DNA from: JBBQVO01 sp038211505
GTDB lineage: Bacteria > Chloroflexota > Dehalococcoidia > DSTF01 > JACRBR01
Assembly (NCBI GenBank): GCA_038211505.1
Contig: JBBQVO010000007.1
Span: forward strand, 1 to 39,270
Direction: 5' to 3'
Length of the DNA: 39,270 nucleotides
In this document: one piece after another, positions 1-8,874 of the stretch
Layout: each line of letters opens with the position of its first letter
Numbering within the stretch: the stretch's first letter is position 1
Notes under the pieces: generated by a model
The model's database searches: none
What the model saw: the letters and a program-made list of their open reading frames with translations, nothing else
What the model was told of the DNA's origin: nothing
Made by a program: the position numbers and the translations under genes

Positions 1-234
1 ATTTCACCGATTTCACAGATGTACAGCCGCAGATCGACGGCGCGCGGCGTTGACAATCAACGCGCGCGACATCGATTCCCATTGGCCCAGACGTCGACTG
101 GCCGCGTAGCTGCGAATCGTGAGCGAACCGCCGTTCAGCACCAATCCCAATCTGTGAAATCTGTGAAATCTGTGGCTCCTCTCTCTTCTATTCCAATCTC
201 ACCATCCGTGAAATCCGCGCAATCCGTGGTTTCC
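1..234. repeat. Dispersed 9-bp-period repeats (CTGTGAAAT and CCGTGAAAT subtypes)
   Basis: This leading stretch carries no credible gene. Positions 1-20 hold units in the ATTTCACAGAT orientation. Positions 149-175 hold three units of the form TCTGTGAAA in the opposite orientation. Positions 204-234 hold three units of a second subtype, TCCGTGAAA/TCCGCGCAA, also ending in GTGG. Because the period is 9, any frame reads through as a repetitive peptide, so small ORFs here are artefacts. The same two subtypes recur near 18.8, 25.4 and 28.0 kb. Confidence 0.8.
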
Positions 235-259
235 CTTTCGTACAGACGAGAAGTCCGAC

Positions 260-2611
260 ATGCGTGAGGCGAACTGGGACGAAGTCTTCCAGCGGCGGCG
301 CGACGAGACGCCGATCGTCGATCAGCGCCTGAGCGCCGTCTTCCCGTGGGAAGACTGGCTGACATTCGCCATCGCCACGCTCGTGTTCATGAGCGTCGTC
401 GCATCGATCGACAGCGCGCGCTGGGTGAACGACATGCCGTCGCTCTACCCGATCGGCTTCTCGGCGCTCATCGTCGGTTACGCGATGTCGCGCGTGCGGC
501 GCCACGAGTTCGTGCTGCATCCGATCGCGCTGATCATCGGCGCCGCGCTCGTCTACTTGCAACTGATCGCGATCGTGCCGGGACACACGCCGTACGTCCG
601 CACTGAATATCTCGTCAATCACATGCACGACTGGTGGACCGCCGTCATCCACTACGGCATCAGTGACGACACGCTGCCGTTCATTGTGCTGATGCTGGTG
701 CTCGTCTGGGCCGGCGCATATATCTCGTCGTGGGCGATCTTCCGCTGGCGCAACGCCTACCTCGGCCTGCTGCCTGGTGGCATCGCGCTGATGTGGAATC
801 TCAGCTTCATCCCGGGCAGCGAGTTCAGCTTTTCGTTTCTGTTCTTCATCTTCGGGGCCGTGCTGCTCGTCATGCGGCTGCACGTCGCGAAGAAGGAGCA
901 GGCGTGGGACGATCGCGGCATCTGCTATCCGGAGTTCATCAGCCTCTCGGTGCTCAATGCGACGTTCTGGGTGACGATCGCGCTCTTCGCGTTCGTCTGG
1001 TTCGTGCCGCTCGCCGATCGATCGAGCACGGCCAACCAGCGCTGGCAAGACTTCACGTCGCCGATCACGCGCCACTTCACACCGTTCGGTCGCGTCTTCG
1101 TCTCCGTGAACGCGAAGAAGGCGATCAACATCCACAACCTCAAGGACGCCCTCGCGCTGCAGGGCAAGATCAATCTCACCGACAAGCAAGCCGTCACCAT
1201 CAACGTCAAGATCACGCCGGAGGTCGCCGCGTACCTGCGCGAGCAGTCGTACGACGAGTACACCAACAACGGCTGGAAGGTGAACATCAAAGGCGATCTT
1301 CCGCTCGCGCCGGGCGACCGAACCCTGGTGAACGAGGGGAGCGCGAACACCGGCAACCTGGACGCGGGAAGCGCACAGGCGGGCGACACCGCGATCCCCC
1401 CGCCGCGGCAGGAGGTGACGGTCAATGTCACCGTCGAGGGCGGTAACAACGAGCATCTCTTCAGCGTCGGTCAGCCGTTGCAGTCCGATGCGGCGGCGCA
1501 GGCGCGCGTCGGCGGCGATCTGCCCGATGTCACAAGCCTGACGCCAGCCGATCATCTCAGCAACGGCGACAGCTACAGCGTCACGGGCAGCGTCAACGTC
1601 GCGTCGATCGACCAGCTAAAATTCGCCGGCGACGCCTACCCATCGTGGGTCACCGATCGCTATCTCGCACTGCCCGACTCACTTCCGGCGCGCGTGCAAC
1701 TCAAGGCGCAGGAGGTGGCGCGCAGCGCCGCGACGCCGTACGAGAAGGCCGCCGCGATCGAGAAGTATCTGCGCACGTTCCCGAACGACTACAACGTGCC
1801 GAAGACGCCGAGCGGCCGCGATAGCGTCGACTACTTCCTCTTCGACGCGCAGCGCGGCTACTTCGACTATCACGCGTCCGCCATGGCCGTCATGCTGCGA
1901 TCGATCGGCATCCCGGCCCGCGTCGCAACAGGCTACGTCATCGATCCGCTGCAGCGCGACGGCGACAGCGATCTCTATCATCTGACGCAGCGCAACGCCT
2001 TCGCCTGGCCCGAGGTCTACTTTCCGGCGATCGGCTGGGTCGAGTTCAGCCCGACGCCGGTGCAGCCGCTAATCAACCGCCCCGGCAGCGTGATCGCGCC
2101 TGCGACGGGCCGCAACAGCGACCGCAACCTCAACCCCGACGAGCCGCCGATCGATCTCGGCATCTCTCCCGCCGGCCCTCCGAACCCGGCGGCCACCGCA
2201 GCGAACAACAGCTCCAGCGACGGCTGGAGCATCTGGCCGGCGCTGATCGTCCTGGGCGTGATCGCGCTGATCGGCGCGACGCTCGCCGGCGCTGGCAAGT
2301 TCGCGTGGGAGTACGGCCTTGGCGGCCTCAATCGATCGTCGCAATTGTGGGAGAAAACGCTGCGATTGTCCGCCATCGGCAAACATGGCGCGCGATCGCA
2401 CGAAACGCCCCGCGAATTCGCCGCGCGCTTGCGACGCGATGTGCCAGGCGCCGACGCCGCCGGCTATCTCGCCGCGTCGTACGAACGCAACCGCTTCGGC
2501 CAGAAACAACTATCCGACGACGACGCCGAAAAGCTTGAGTCGGCATGGTCGTCGCTGCGAGGCGCGCTCCTGCGCCGCGCGCTACGCCTCCGCCCTCGGC
2601 GCCAGCTATGA
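260..2611 (+). CDS. TgpA-like membrane protein with a degenerate transglutaminase domain
   Basis: This 783-residue protein has the architecture of DUF3488/transglutaminase-core/DUF4129 (TgpA-like) proteins. The N-terminal 260 residues hold about six to seven hydrophobic segments. A large presumably extracytoplasmic region follows, then a transglutaminase-like core around residues 510-600, one C-terminal membrane segment near 660-690 and a short cytoplasmic DUF4129-like tail. The core is readable by its fold motifs (DYFLFD, ASAMAVMLRSIGIPARVATGY, WPEVYFPAIGWVEF). However, the residues that should be Cys, His and Asp/Glu are Phe535, Phe581 and Ser597, so the domain cannot be a cysteine transglutaminase or protease as read. 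The frame is otherwise intact, which argues for a non-catalytic structural or binding role. The start ATG is the first in frame after the repeats and has only a weak Shine-Dalgarno. Function is inferred from architecture alone. Confidence 0.85.
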   Translation: MREANWDEVFQRRRDETPIVDQRLSAVFPWEDWLTFAIATLVFMSVVASIDSARWVNDMPSLYPIGFSALIVGYAMSRVRRHEFVLHPIALIIGAALVYLQLIAIVPGHTPYVRTEYLVNHMHDWWTAVIHYGISDDTLPFIVLMLVLVWAGAYISSWAIFRWRNAYLGLLPGGIALMWNLSFIPGSEFSFSFLFFIFGAVLLVMRLHVAKKEQAWDDRGICYPEFISLSVLNATFWVTIALFAFVWFVPLADRSSTANQRWQDFTSPITRHFTPFGRVFVSVNAKKAINIHNLKDALALQGKINLTDKQAVTINVKITPEVAAYLREQSYDEYTNNGWKVNIKGDLPLAPGDRTLVNEGSANTGNLDAGSAQAGDTAIPPPRQEVTVNVTVEGGNNEHLFSVGQPLQSDAAAQARVGGDLPDVTSLTPADHLSNGDSYSVTGSVNVASIDQLKFAGDAYPSWVTDRYLALPDSLPARVQLKAQEVARSAATPYEKAAAIEKYLRTFPNDYNVPKTPSGRDSVDYFLFDAQRGYFDYHASAMAVMLRSIGIPARVATGYVIDPLQRDGDSDLYHLTQRNAFAWPEVYFPAIGWVEFSPTPVQPLINRPGSVIAPATGRNSDRNLNPDEPPIDLGISPAGPPNPAATAANNSSSDGWSIWPALIVLGVIALIGATLAGAGKFAWEYGLGGLNRSSQLWEKTLRLSAIGKHGARSHETPREFAARLRRDVPGADAAGYLAASYERNRFGQKQLSDDDAEKLESAWSSLRGALLRRALRLRPRRQL

Positions 2612-2641
2612 GTGCGGTAGTGTTCGCGCGGAGGCGACACG

Positions 2642-2910
2642 ATGAAGGACGCTATTCTTCCCGCCCGATTCACTGCCGAGTCACTGGCTGCGGACTTCCA
2701 CAGGATGCGGGAGAATCGACGACGACTTGACGAGCGGTGGCACGAACTCATCACCGGTCATGAGGGAGAGTGGGTTGCGCTCTTCGACGACAGTGTCGTG
2801 TTCGCGTCCGATTCGCCGGCGTGCGGCGTATTGCCGAAGAGAACGGCGTCGATCCAGAGTTGTGCGCCATCGGTCATCTGCGATACGTCGACGGCCTCGT
2901 CCTTCTTTAG
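2642..2910 (+). pseudogene. Frameshifted DUF5678-like small protein
   Basis: A GGAGG seven bases before the ATG gives a convincing start. The first about 57 codons read in one frame and contain the EWVALFDDSVVFAS strand typical of short DUF5678-like proteins. Near 2813-2817 the homologous reading moves to another frame (AGVRRIAEENGVDPELCAIG and on to a TAG at 2908-2910), consistent with one lost base. The rejoined product would be about 89 residues, normal for the family. In related genomes such genes often precede a retropepsin-like gene, as here. It is either a decayed gene or a single-base sequence error. Its cellular role is unknown. Confidence 0.65.
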
Positions 2911-3360
2911 GTGCTCAGCGGATACTTCGGTCCGAGCGCGATTCGACGAAGCGGGCCGCATTCGATTCCATCACCGTTCCTCGAAGCCCTCGTTTGGATT
3001 CCCGCGATCGATGTCTCGCCGCGGGTTCAGTTTCTCGTCGATACCGGAGCCGACGTCACGGTGCTGAACCCGTTCGACAGCGTAAGGATCCTGACGACTG
3101 ACGAACAGTGGCGATTTGTCTAGGCAGCGTCGTCGATTCGGATCAAGGGAGCTGGCGCGGATCTGCCGTACTTCCAGGTTCCTTGCGTGCTCGGGCTGGT
3201 CCACGACGACGGTGAATATCAACCCATCAACGTCACATTGTCTGTAGGCCGGGCACACCCTGCCATCAACGATTTTGAATCACTCCTCGGCCGCGACGTG
3301 CTCCGTCGATTTACGACGACGTTCGCCGGCGTCGACGCGCTTACACTCGATCGACGATAA
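2911..3360 (+). pseudogene. Retropepsin-like aspartyl protease interrupted by a stop codon
   Basis: Reading from the GTG at 2911, the frame contains FLVDTGADVTVLNP, the catalytic DTG motif of retropepsin-like (gag-pol-like) bacterial proteases. A TAG at 3121-3123 interrupts the frame. The same frame then continues without change of register through AASSIRIKGAGADLPYF and SLLGRDVLRRF (a typical C-terminal family motif) to a TAA at 3358-3360. The full product would be about 149 residues, close to the usual family length of 130-150. It directly abuts the frameshifted DUF5678-like gene, so the pair looks jointly decayed. The substrates of this family are unknown. Confidence 0.7.
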
Positions 3361-3363
3361 GCC

Positions 3364-3400
3364 TCGAAGGCGGCCCGCATCGGCCGCCTTCGATCTTTTT
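3364..3400 (+). terminator. Intrinsic terminator after the retropepsin-like pseudogene
   Basis: A perfect 12-bp stem (TCGAAGGCGGCC at 3364-3375 with its complement at 3382-3393) has a six-base loop and is followed by TCTTTTT. It starts four bases after the stop of the plus-strand pseudogene. There is no T tract on the minus-strand side, so it does not obviously serve metK. Confidence 0.9.
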
Positions 3401-3428
3401 CGACACATCCCGCAACATTGCGTTTCGA

Positions 3429-4667
3429 TCAGCCGCCGCCGGAGACGCCCTCTAGCTCCTTCATGCCGGCGTCGGCGCGTAGCGCCGGTGCCTTGTCCGT
3501 GCGCTCCCACGGGGCGTCGATGTCGTCGCGGCCAAAGTGGCCGTAGGCCGCCGTCGCCTTGTAGATCGGCCGCCGCAGATCGAGGTCACGGATGATCGCC
3601 GCCGGCCGCAGGTCGAAGTGCTCGTTGACGAGGGCCAGGATGCGATCGCTCGGAATGCGCTCCGTGCCGAATGTCTCGATCGAGATCGATGTCGGCCGCG
3701 CGACGCCGATCGCGTACGAGAGCTGCAGCTCGCAGCGCGCCGCAAGTCCGGCGGCGACGATGTTCTTGGCGACGTAGCGCGCGGCGTACGCGGCCGAGCG
3801 ATCAACTTTTGTCGGATCCTTACCGCTGAAGGCGCCGCCGCCGTGCCGCGCGATGCCGCCGTACGTGTCGACGATGATCTTGCGACCGGTCAGCCCGGCA
3901 TCGCCCATCGGCCCGCCGATGACGAAGCGCCCGGTCGGGTTGATGTACGCCCGCGGCTTCTCGCGCACGAGCTCCGCCGGCAGCACGGGCTTGATTACCT
4001 GCTCTAACACGTCGTTCTGGAGCGCCTCGCGTGAGATGTCGGGATCGTGCTGCGTCGAGATAACGACGGTGTCGATGCGCTTCGGCTTGCCGCGCTCGTA
4101 CTCGACCGTCACCTGCGACTTTCCATCGGGGCGCAGATACGGCAGCGCGCCGCTCTTGCGGACGATCGCCAGCTGCCTGCAAAGCCGGTGCGCCAGCGCG
4201 ATCGTCAGCGGCATGAACTCCGGAGTTTCGTCGCACGCGAATCCGACCATCATGCCCTGATCGCCGGCGCCCGTATCGAGATCGTCGCCGAGCCCGGCGC
4301 CTTCTTTTGTCTCGAGTGAGTGGTCGACCCCCATCGCGATATCGCCGGACTGCTCCTTGATCGAGACGATGACGCCGCATGTCTCCCAGTCGAAGCCGTA
4401 GTGCTGGTTGTCGTAGCCGATCGCGCGCACGGTATCGCGCACGACGGACGGAATATCGACGTACGTCGTCGTCGTGATCTCGCCGATGACGACGACGAGA
4501 CCCGTCGTGCACGCCGTCTCGCAGGCGACGCGCCCCATCGGGTCATCCTTGAGGATGCTGTCGAGCACCGCGTCGCTGATCTGATCGCACATCTTGTCCG
4601 GGTGACCTTCCGTCACGGACTCTGATGTCAGGCTGAGCGACTCAGCGCTCATGAATGTTGTCGTCAT
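3429..4667 (-). CDS. metK: S-adenosylmethionine synthetase
   Basis: This enzyme makes S-adenosylmethionine from methionine and ATP. The 412-residue product shows the MetK landmarks in order: SESVTEGHPDKMCDQISDAVLD at the N terminus, GDQGMMVGFACDETPEFMP (hexapeptide-loop region), then GRFVIGGPMGDAGLTGRKII, DTYGGIARHGGGAFSGKDPTKVDRS, YAARYVAKNIVAAGLA and a C-terminal YGHFGRDD. Length is slightly above the usual 380-400. The start at 4667 is preferred because GGGAGA lies seven to eight bases upstream; a second ATG at 4652 is less well placed. It is the last gene of the SAM-recycling operon, 41 bases after ahcY. Confidence 0.97.
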   Translation of the reverse strand: MTTTFMSAESLSLTSESVTEGHPDKMCDQISDAVLDSILKDDPMGRVACETACTTGLVVVIGEITTTTYVDIPSVVRDTVRAIGYDNQHYGFDWETCGVIVSIKEQSGDIAMGVDHSLETKEGAGLGDDLDTGAGDQGMMVGFACDETPEFMPLTIALAHRLCRQLAIVRKSGALPYLRPDGKSQVTVEYERGKPKRIDTVVISTQHDPDISREALQNDVLEQVIKPVLPAELVREKPRAYINPTGRFVIGGPMGDAGLTGRKIIVDTYGGIARHGGGAFSGKDPTKVDRSAAYAARYVAKNIVAAGLAARCELQLSYAIGVARPTSISIETFGTERIPSDRILALVNEHFDLRPAAIIRDLDLRRPIYKATAAYGHFGRDDIDAPWERTDKAPALRADAGMKELEGVSGGG

Positions 4668-4708
4668 TGTTCGTCTCCCGCTCGGCGCGTCCCGTTTCCC
4701 GCTTCCAT

Positions 4709-5980
4709 CTACGTCCCTGACTCCCACGACGAGAGATACTTCTCCTGCTCCGCCGTCAGCGTGTCGATGTTCATGCCCATCGCCTGCAGCTTGAGCCGCG
4801 CGATCTCGGCGTCGATCTCGTGCGGCACGGGGTAGACGGCGACGTCGAGTTTGCCTTCGTTGTTGACGAGGTGCTCCGCGCTGAGCGCCTGGTTCGCGAA
4901 GCTCATGTCCATCACGCTCGCGGGATGTCCCTCGGCCGCGGCGAGATTGATCAGCCGTCCCTCGCCGAGCACGAAGAGCTTGCGGCCGTCGCCGAGCTTG
5001 AACTCCTCGACGAAGGGGCGCACTTCGCGCCGCGCCTCCGCCATCGACTCCAGCGCCTTCAGGTTGATCTCGTCGTTGAAGTGGCCGGAGTTCGCCATGA
5101 TCGCGCCGTCCTTCATGGCGTCCATGTGGTGGCGATCGATGACGTTCATGTCGCCGGTCAGCGTGATGAAGATGTCGCCGATCTTCGCCGCGTCCGCCAT
5201 CGGCATGACGCGGAAGCCGTCCATCACAGCCTCCAGCGCCGGCAGCGGATCGACTTCCGTCACGACGACCTGCGCGCCCATGCCGCGCGCGCGGCTGGCG
5301 ACGCCCCGGCCGCACCAACCGTAGCCGGCGATGATCACGGTCTTCCCCGCCCAGAGGATGTTCGTGGCGCGCGTGATGCCGTCCATCGTGCTCTGGCCGG
5401 TGCCGTAGCGGTTGTCGAACATGTGCTTCGTGTTCGCTTCGTTGACGGCGATAATCGGGTACTTCAGTCGCCCCTCGCCCGCGAGCGCGCGCAGGCGAAT
5501 GACGCCCGTTGTCGTCTCCTCGGTGCCCCCGATCAGCCCGGCGAGCAGATCCGTGCGATCTTTGTGCAGACGCGCGACGAGATCGGCGCCGTCGTCCATC
5601 GTCGCCTGCGGTTTCGTGTCGAGCACGGCGTCGATGTGCCCGTAGTACGTCTCGTTGTCCTCGCCCTTGATCGCGAACGTCGAGATGCCGTATTCGCCGA
5701 CGAGCGCCGCCGCGACGTCGTCCTGCGTGCTCAAGGGATTCGATGCGCAGAGCGCGATCGCGGCGCCGCCGTCACGCAATGCGATCATCAGGTTCGCGGT
5801 CTCCGTCGTCACGTGCAGGCACGCCGCGACGCGCAGACCACGCAGCGGCTTCTCGCGCGCGAAGCGCTCACGGATCTGCGCCGTCACCGGCATCTCGCGC
5901 GCTGCCCATTCGATGCGCCGCACGCCTTCTTCGACGAGGCGCATATCGCGTACGTCGTGTTTCGTCGTCTCGGTCGTCAA
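4709..5980 (-). CDS. ahcY: Adenosylhomocysteinase (S-adenosylhomocysteine hydrolase)
   Basis: AhcY splits S-adenosylhomocysteine, the product of methyl transfer, into adenosine and homocysteine using tightly bound NAD. Landmarks are HVTTETANL, NEANTKHMFDNRYGTGQS, the Rossmann motif AGYGWCGRGVASRARGMG and NSGHFNDEI. I place the start at a TTG (5980) because AGGAAGG sits about six bases upstream and the resulting 423 residues match the family. An in-frame ATG at 6082 would add 34 residues unlike other AhcY proteins and would overlap the upstream gene. It lies between the GNAT gene and metK in the riboswitch-controlled operon, where it removes the inhibitor left by SAM use. Confidence 0.96.
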   Translation of the reverse strand: MTTETTKHDVRDMRLVEEGVRRIEWAAREMPVTAQIRERFAREKPLRGLRVAACLHVTTETANLMIALRDGGAAIALCASNPLSTQDDVAAALVGEYGISTFAIKGEDNETYYGHIDAVLDTKPQATMDDGADLVARLHKDRTDLLAGLIGGTEETTTGVIRLRALAGEGRLKYPIIAVNEANTKHMFDNRYGTGQSTMDGITRATNILWAGKTVIIAGYGWCGRGVASRARGMGAQVVVTEVDPLPALEAVMDGFRVMPMADAAKIGDIFITLTGDMNVIDRHHMDAMKDGAIMANSGHFNDEINLKALESMAEARREVRPFVEEFKLGDGRKLFVLGEGRLINLAAAEGHPASVMDMSFANQALSAEHLVNNEGKLDVAVYPVPHEIDAEIARLKLQAMGMNIDTLTAEQEKYLSSWESGT

Positions 5981-6074
5981 TTTGTGTCCTTCCTCATGCG
6001 CGCCTCGCGGCGCAATCGTAATCGCTGCACTATCGCTCGCTTCTGCTCTATGAAATGGATGGGCCGCTGCGGTC

Positions 6075-6980
6075 TTAGTCACCGCTGATCCGCACTACTT
6101 GCGCGCCGGCGCCGCGGCCGCGGTACTTCGCCAGCAGACGGCGAGCCGCCGTGACGGCGCCCATCGCGTCTCGTCGCGTCGCCGCGCCCTCGATCAGCCG
6201 CGCCACCTCGACGAAGCCGAGACGTTCATATGCCCGCACGGCCGGCGCGTTTGTCGGATCCACGCTCAACACGACGTCGCGGCAAAACCGCAACAGCTGC
6301 GCGGTGACAGCAGCCGTCACCGCTTGCGCGAGATGCTGGCCGCGAAATCGCGGATGCGTGTAGACGTTGCCGACGACGGCGATCGCGCTGGCGTGCGAGA
6401 TCACATGCGTGCCGGCGACGGCGACGAGTGCGTCCTCGCGTTCGGCACCGAAGTACACTGCCTCATCGATCTGCCGCGATGAATAAAACGACGGCACACC
6501 GTCCGTACGGTACAGCTGGTTGATCGTGCGAGCATCCGAGCCGGTGAGACGCCGCACGTCGACTTCGGCGGCGGCGCGGAATGTCGCCTCCGATACCTGC
6601 ATGCGGATCATGGTCTGCCGCTGCTCGAGTTCGAAGTGGCGCAGCACTGTGTCGAGTTGGTGCGGCTCGCACGTCAGAAACGTATGACGCGCGCCGGGAT
6701 GTAGCCGCAGCAGCGCGTCGAGAGCGCCCGCCTCGCCCATCGCGAACGTGGCGTGGCCGAGACCGCCGCGGGAGTGCAGCGCCAGCGCCTGATTCGCCGC
6801 GCTGCTGGACAGCCACCACTCCGTCTGCCGGAACAGCGCCGGCTCCAGCTGCCCGAGCGCATACGCCGCGTACGGCCGACGGCCTTCCAGGATGCGGCGG
6901 ATCTGCTCGCGCTCACGCAGCGGCGTGATCGCGTACTCCGTCGCACCATCGAACGCGGACTTCCGCTCGACGACGGTCAT
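6075..6980 (-). CDS. GNAT-family N-acetyltransferase in the SAM-recycling operon
   Basis: This 301-residue protein has a C-terminal GNAT domain (about residues 150-265) with strand GNVYTHPRFRG, the acetyl-CoA loop RGQHLAQAVTAAV, and the DPTNAPAVRAYERLGF motif of FR47/RimI-like enzymes. The N-terminal half resembles the acetyltransferase-like domain found in two-domain GNAT proteins. Its start codon overlaps the mtnP stop (ATGA), so translation is probably coupled. Substrate is unknown. Its place between mtnP and ahcY suggests action on a small molecule or protein of methionine/SAM metabolism, but only the operon supports this. Confidence 0.85.
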   Translation of the reverse strand: MTVVERKSAFDGATEYAITPLREREQIRRILEGRRPYAAYALGQLEPALFRQTEWWLSSSAANQALALHSRGGLGHATFAMGEAGALDALLRLHPGARHTFLTCEPHQLDTVLRHFELEQRQTMIRMQVSEATFRAAAEVDVRRLTGSDARTINQLYRTDGVPSFYSSRQIDEAVYFGAEREDALVAVAGTHVISHASAIAVVGNVYTHPRFRGQHLAQAVTAAVTAQLLRFCRDVVLSVDPTNAPAVRAYERLGFVEVARLIEGAATRRDAMGAVTAARRLLAKYRGRGAGAQVVRISGD

Positions 6981-7870
6981 CGTCCCACCTCCGCCGCCCC
7001 GCGAGCCGCCCGCGCCCGATCAAGGATCGGAGCGAGATCGCGCTTCGTGTCTTCGGGCCACAGTTCCGGTGGCGTGATGATCGCGCGCGCCAGCGCGCCC
7101 GCGCAGGCGCATGTGCGCTGCGGCAATGCGCGCGCAACATCGGCAACGATCCGCCGCGCCCTCGCGACATTGCTGAGCAGATTCGCGACGACGAGATCGA
7201 CCGTGACTGACTCGTGTTCGTCGTGCCAGGTGTCGTAGTCGGTCACGCAGGCGAGCGTTGCGTAGCAGATGCCCGCTTCCCGTGCGAGCTTCGCCTCCGG
7301 CAGCGCCGTCATGCCGATGATCTGCGCGCCCCACGATCGATACAGCTCCGACTCCGCGCGCGTCGAAAACGCCGGACCTTCGATGACGATCATCGTGCCG
7401 CCGCGATGCGCTTCCACATCAGCCTCGCTCGCCGCATCGAAAATTGCATCAGAGAGCAGCGGACAGAACGGCTGTGCAAGCGCGACGTGCGCGACGATGC
7501 CGCGCCCGAAGAACGTCGACGGCCGGTCGCCGCGCGTCCGGTCGATCACCTGATCGGGCACGACCATATCGAGCGGCGCCATCTGCTCGTGCAAGCTGCC
7601 GACCGCGCTGACGGATACGACGTACTCGACGCCAAGAGACGCCAGCGCCCAGATGTTCGCCCGCTGCGGCAGCTCGCCCGGCAGCAGCCGGTGCCCGACG
7701 CCGTGCCGCGGCAGAAACGCCATCTCGACGCCGTCGAGCGCGCCCAGGACGATGCTGTCTGACGTCGTACCAAACGGCGTCTTGATATCGACCCGGCGGA
7801 CGTCGCTCAGGCCTTCGATCTCGTAGAAGCCGCTGCCGCCGATCACCGTGAGCGTCGCCCGATCGCTCAT
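6977..7870 (-). CDS. mtnP: S-methyl-5'-thioadenosine phosphorylase
   Basis: MtnP splits methylthioadenosine with phosphate into adenine and 5-methylthioribose-1-phosphate, the substrate of the MtnA enzyme encoded just upstream. The 297-residue protein begins with the family motif VIGGSGFYEIEGL. It also has TPFGTTSD, FLPRHGVGHRLLPGELPQRANIWAL, the phosphate/base-site segment VIEGPAFSTRAESELYRSWG, then IGMTALPEAKLAREAGICYA and TDYDTWHD. The TDYD motif is typical of MTA phosphorylase rather than purine nucleoside phosphorylase. Both ends overlap neighbours by four bases (ATGA), indicating translational coupling with mtnA and the GNAT gene. Confidence 0.95.
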   Translation of the reverse strand: MSDRATLTVIGGSGFYEIEGLSDVRRVDIKTPFGTTSDSIVLGALDGVEMAFLPRHGVGHRLLPGELPQRANIWALASLGVEYVVSVSAVGSLHEQMAPLDMVVPDQVIDRTRGDRPSTFFGRGIVAHVALAQPFCPLLSDAIFDAASEADVEAHRGGTMIVIEGPAFSTRAESELYRSWGAQIIGMTALPEAKLAREAGICYATLACVTDYDTWHDEHESVTVDLVVANLLSNVARARRIVADVARALPQRTCACAGALARAIITPPELWPEDTKRDLAPILDRARAARGAAEVGR

Positions 7871-8874
7871 CGCGCCACCACCGTCTCGCGTTCGATCGAC
7901 GCGATCGCATTGCCGTACGGCGCTCGCAATATGCCGCGCTCGGTGACGATCGCCGTCACAAGCGACGCCGGCGTGACATCAAACGCAGGATTGCGCGCGT
8001 GCGCTCCCGTCGGCGCGGACGCGATACCTGCGAACGACGTGACTTCGCTCGCGTTTCGCTCTTCGATGTCGATCGCGTCGCCGGCAGCCGTCGCGCGATC
8101 GATCGTGCTCGCCGGCGCGACGACGTAAAACGGCACTCCGTGCGCCTGCGCCGCGAGCGCGAGGCCGTAGGTTCCGACCTTGTTCGCCACGTCACCGTTC
8201 GCGGCGATGCGGTCGGCGCCGACGATGACCGCCTGTACCTGACGGCGCGCGATCAAGCCCGCGGCCGCCGCATCGACGATCACTTCGTACGGAATGCCTT
8301 CCCGTTCGAGTTCCCACGCCGTCAGCCGCGCGCCCTGCAACAGCGGCCGCGTCTCATCGACGATCACGCGAATGTTCCTGTCCTGCCAGTGCGCCGTCTT
8401 GATCACGCCGAGCGCGCTGCCGATCCCGCCCGTGGCGAGCGAGCCAGCGTTGCAGTGCGTCAGCACCGTCGAGTGCGGCTGGATCAGTGCGGCGCCGAGT
8501 TCGCCCATGCGCAGATCCGCCGCGCGCTGCTCGTCGTGGATTCGCAACGCTTCCGCTTCAGCGTCCGATGCCGCGAGCACGCGATCGAGCGCCCAACGCA
8601 GGTTGACCGCCGTCGGTCGCGTCGCCGCGAGTCCAGCGGCAGCCTTCGCCATGTCATCTCCGGCTCGCAACGCAAGCGCCAGCGCGTACGCTGCGGCGAT
8701 TCCGATCAGCGGCGCGCCACGTACCGCCAGCCGCGCGATCGCATCCGCGACATCGCGCCAGTCGCGCGTCTCGATGTACGCGACCTCAGCTGGAAGCCGC
8801 GTTTGGTCGAGGATGCGCACGACGCCGTCGCGCCACTCCATCGGTTGTATCTGAGATGCCGAAGTGTCTGACAA
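7867..8874 (-). CDS. mtnA: S-methyl-5-thioribose-1-phosphate isomerase
   Basis: MtnA converts 5-methylthioribose-1-phosphate to 5-methylthioribulose-1-phosphate in methionine salvage. The product shows the eIF2B-related isomerase signatures: MEWRDGVVRILDQTRLP, AVRGAPLIGIAAAYALAL, THCNAGSLATGGIGSALGVI (catalytic Cys), VIVDETRPLLQGARLTAWEL, IVGADRIAANGDVANKVGTY (catalytic Asp) and a C-terminal NPAFDVTP. I choose the TTG at 8874 because family members carry about ten residues before MEW, giving 335 residues. An ATG at 8841 (324 residues) has no ribosome-binding site. The GGAG serving the TTG lies in the 3' arm of the riboswitch terminator. The gene ends with an ATGA overlap onto mtnP. Confidence 0.94.
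   Translation of the reverse strand: MSDTSASQIQPMEWRDGVVRILDQTRLPAEVAYIETRDWRDVADAIARLAVRGAPLIGIAAAYALALALRAGDDMAKAAAGLAATRPTAVNLRWALDRVLAASDAEAEALRIHDEQRAADLRMGELGAALIQPHSTVLTHCNAGSLATGGIGSALGVIKTAHWQDRNIRVIVDETRPLLQGARLTAWELEREGIPYEVIVDAAAAGLIARRQVQAVIVGADRIAANGDVANKVGTYGLALAAQAHGVPFYVVAPASTIDRATAAGDAIDIEERNASEVTSFAGIASAPTGAHARNPAFDVTPASLVTAIVTERGILRAPYGNAIASIERETVVAR

Noticed and set aside
188..1555. 455-codon minus-strand frame over the transglutaminase-like gene
   Set aside because: Antisense shadow with Arg/Asp-rich composition and no motif.
4668..5318. N-terminal extension of metK
   Set aside because: It runs through ahcY in another frame; MetK homology and the ribosome site begin at 4667.
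4820..6088. 422-codon plus-strand frame over ahcY
   Set aside because: Antisense shadow of a clearly recognised ahcY.
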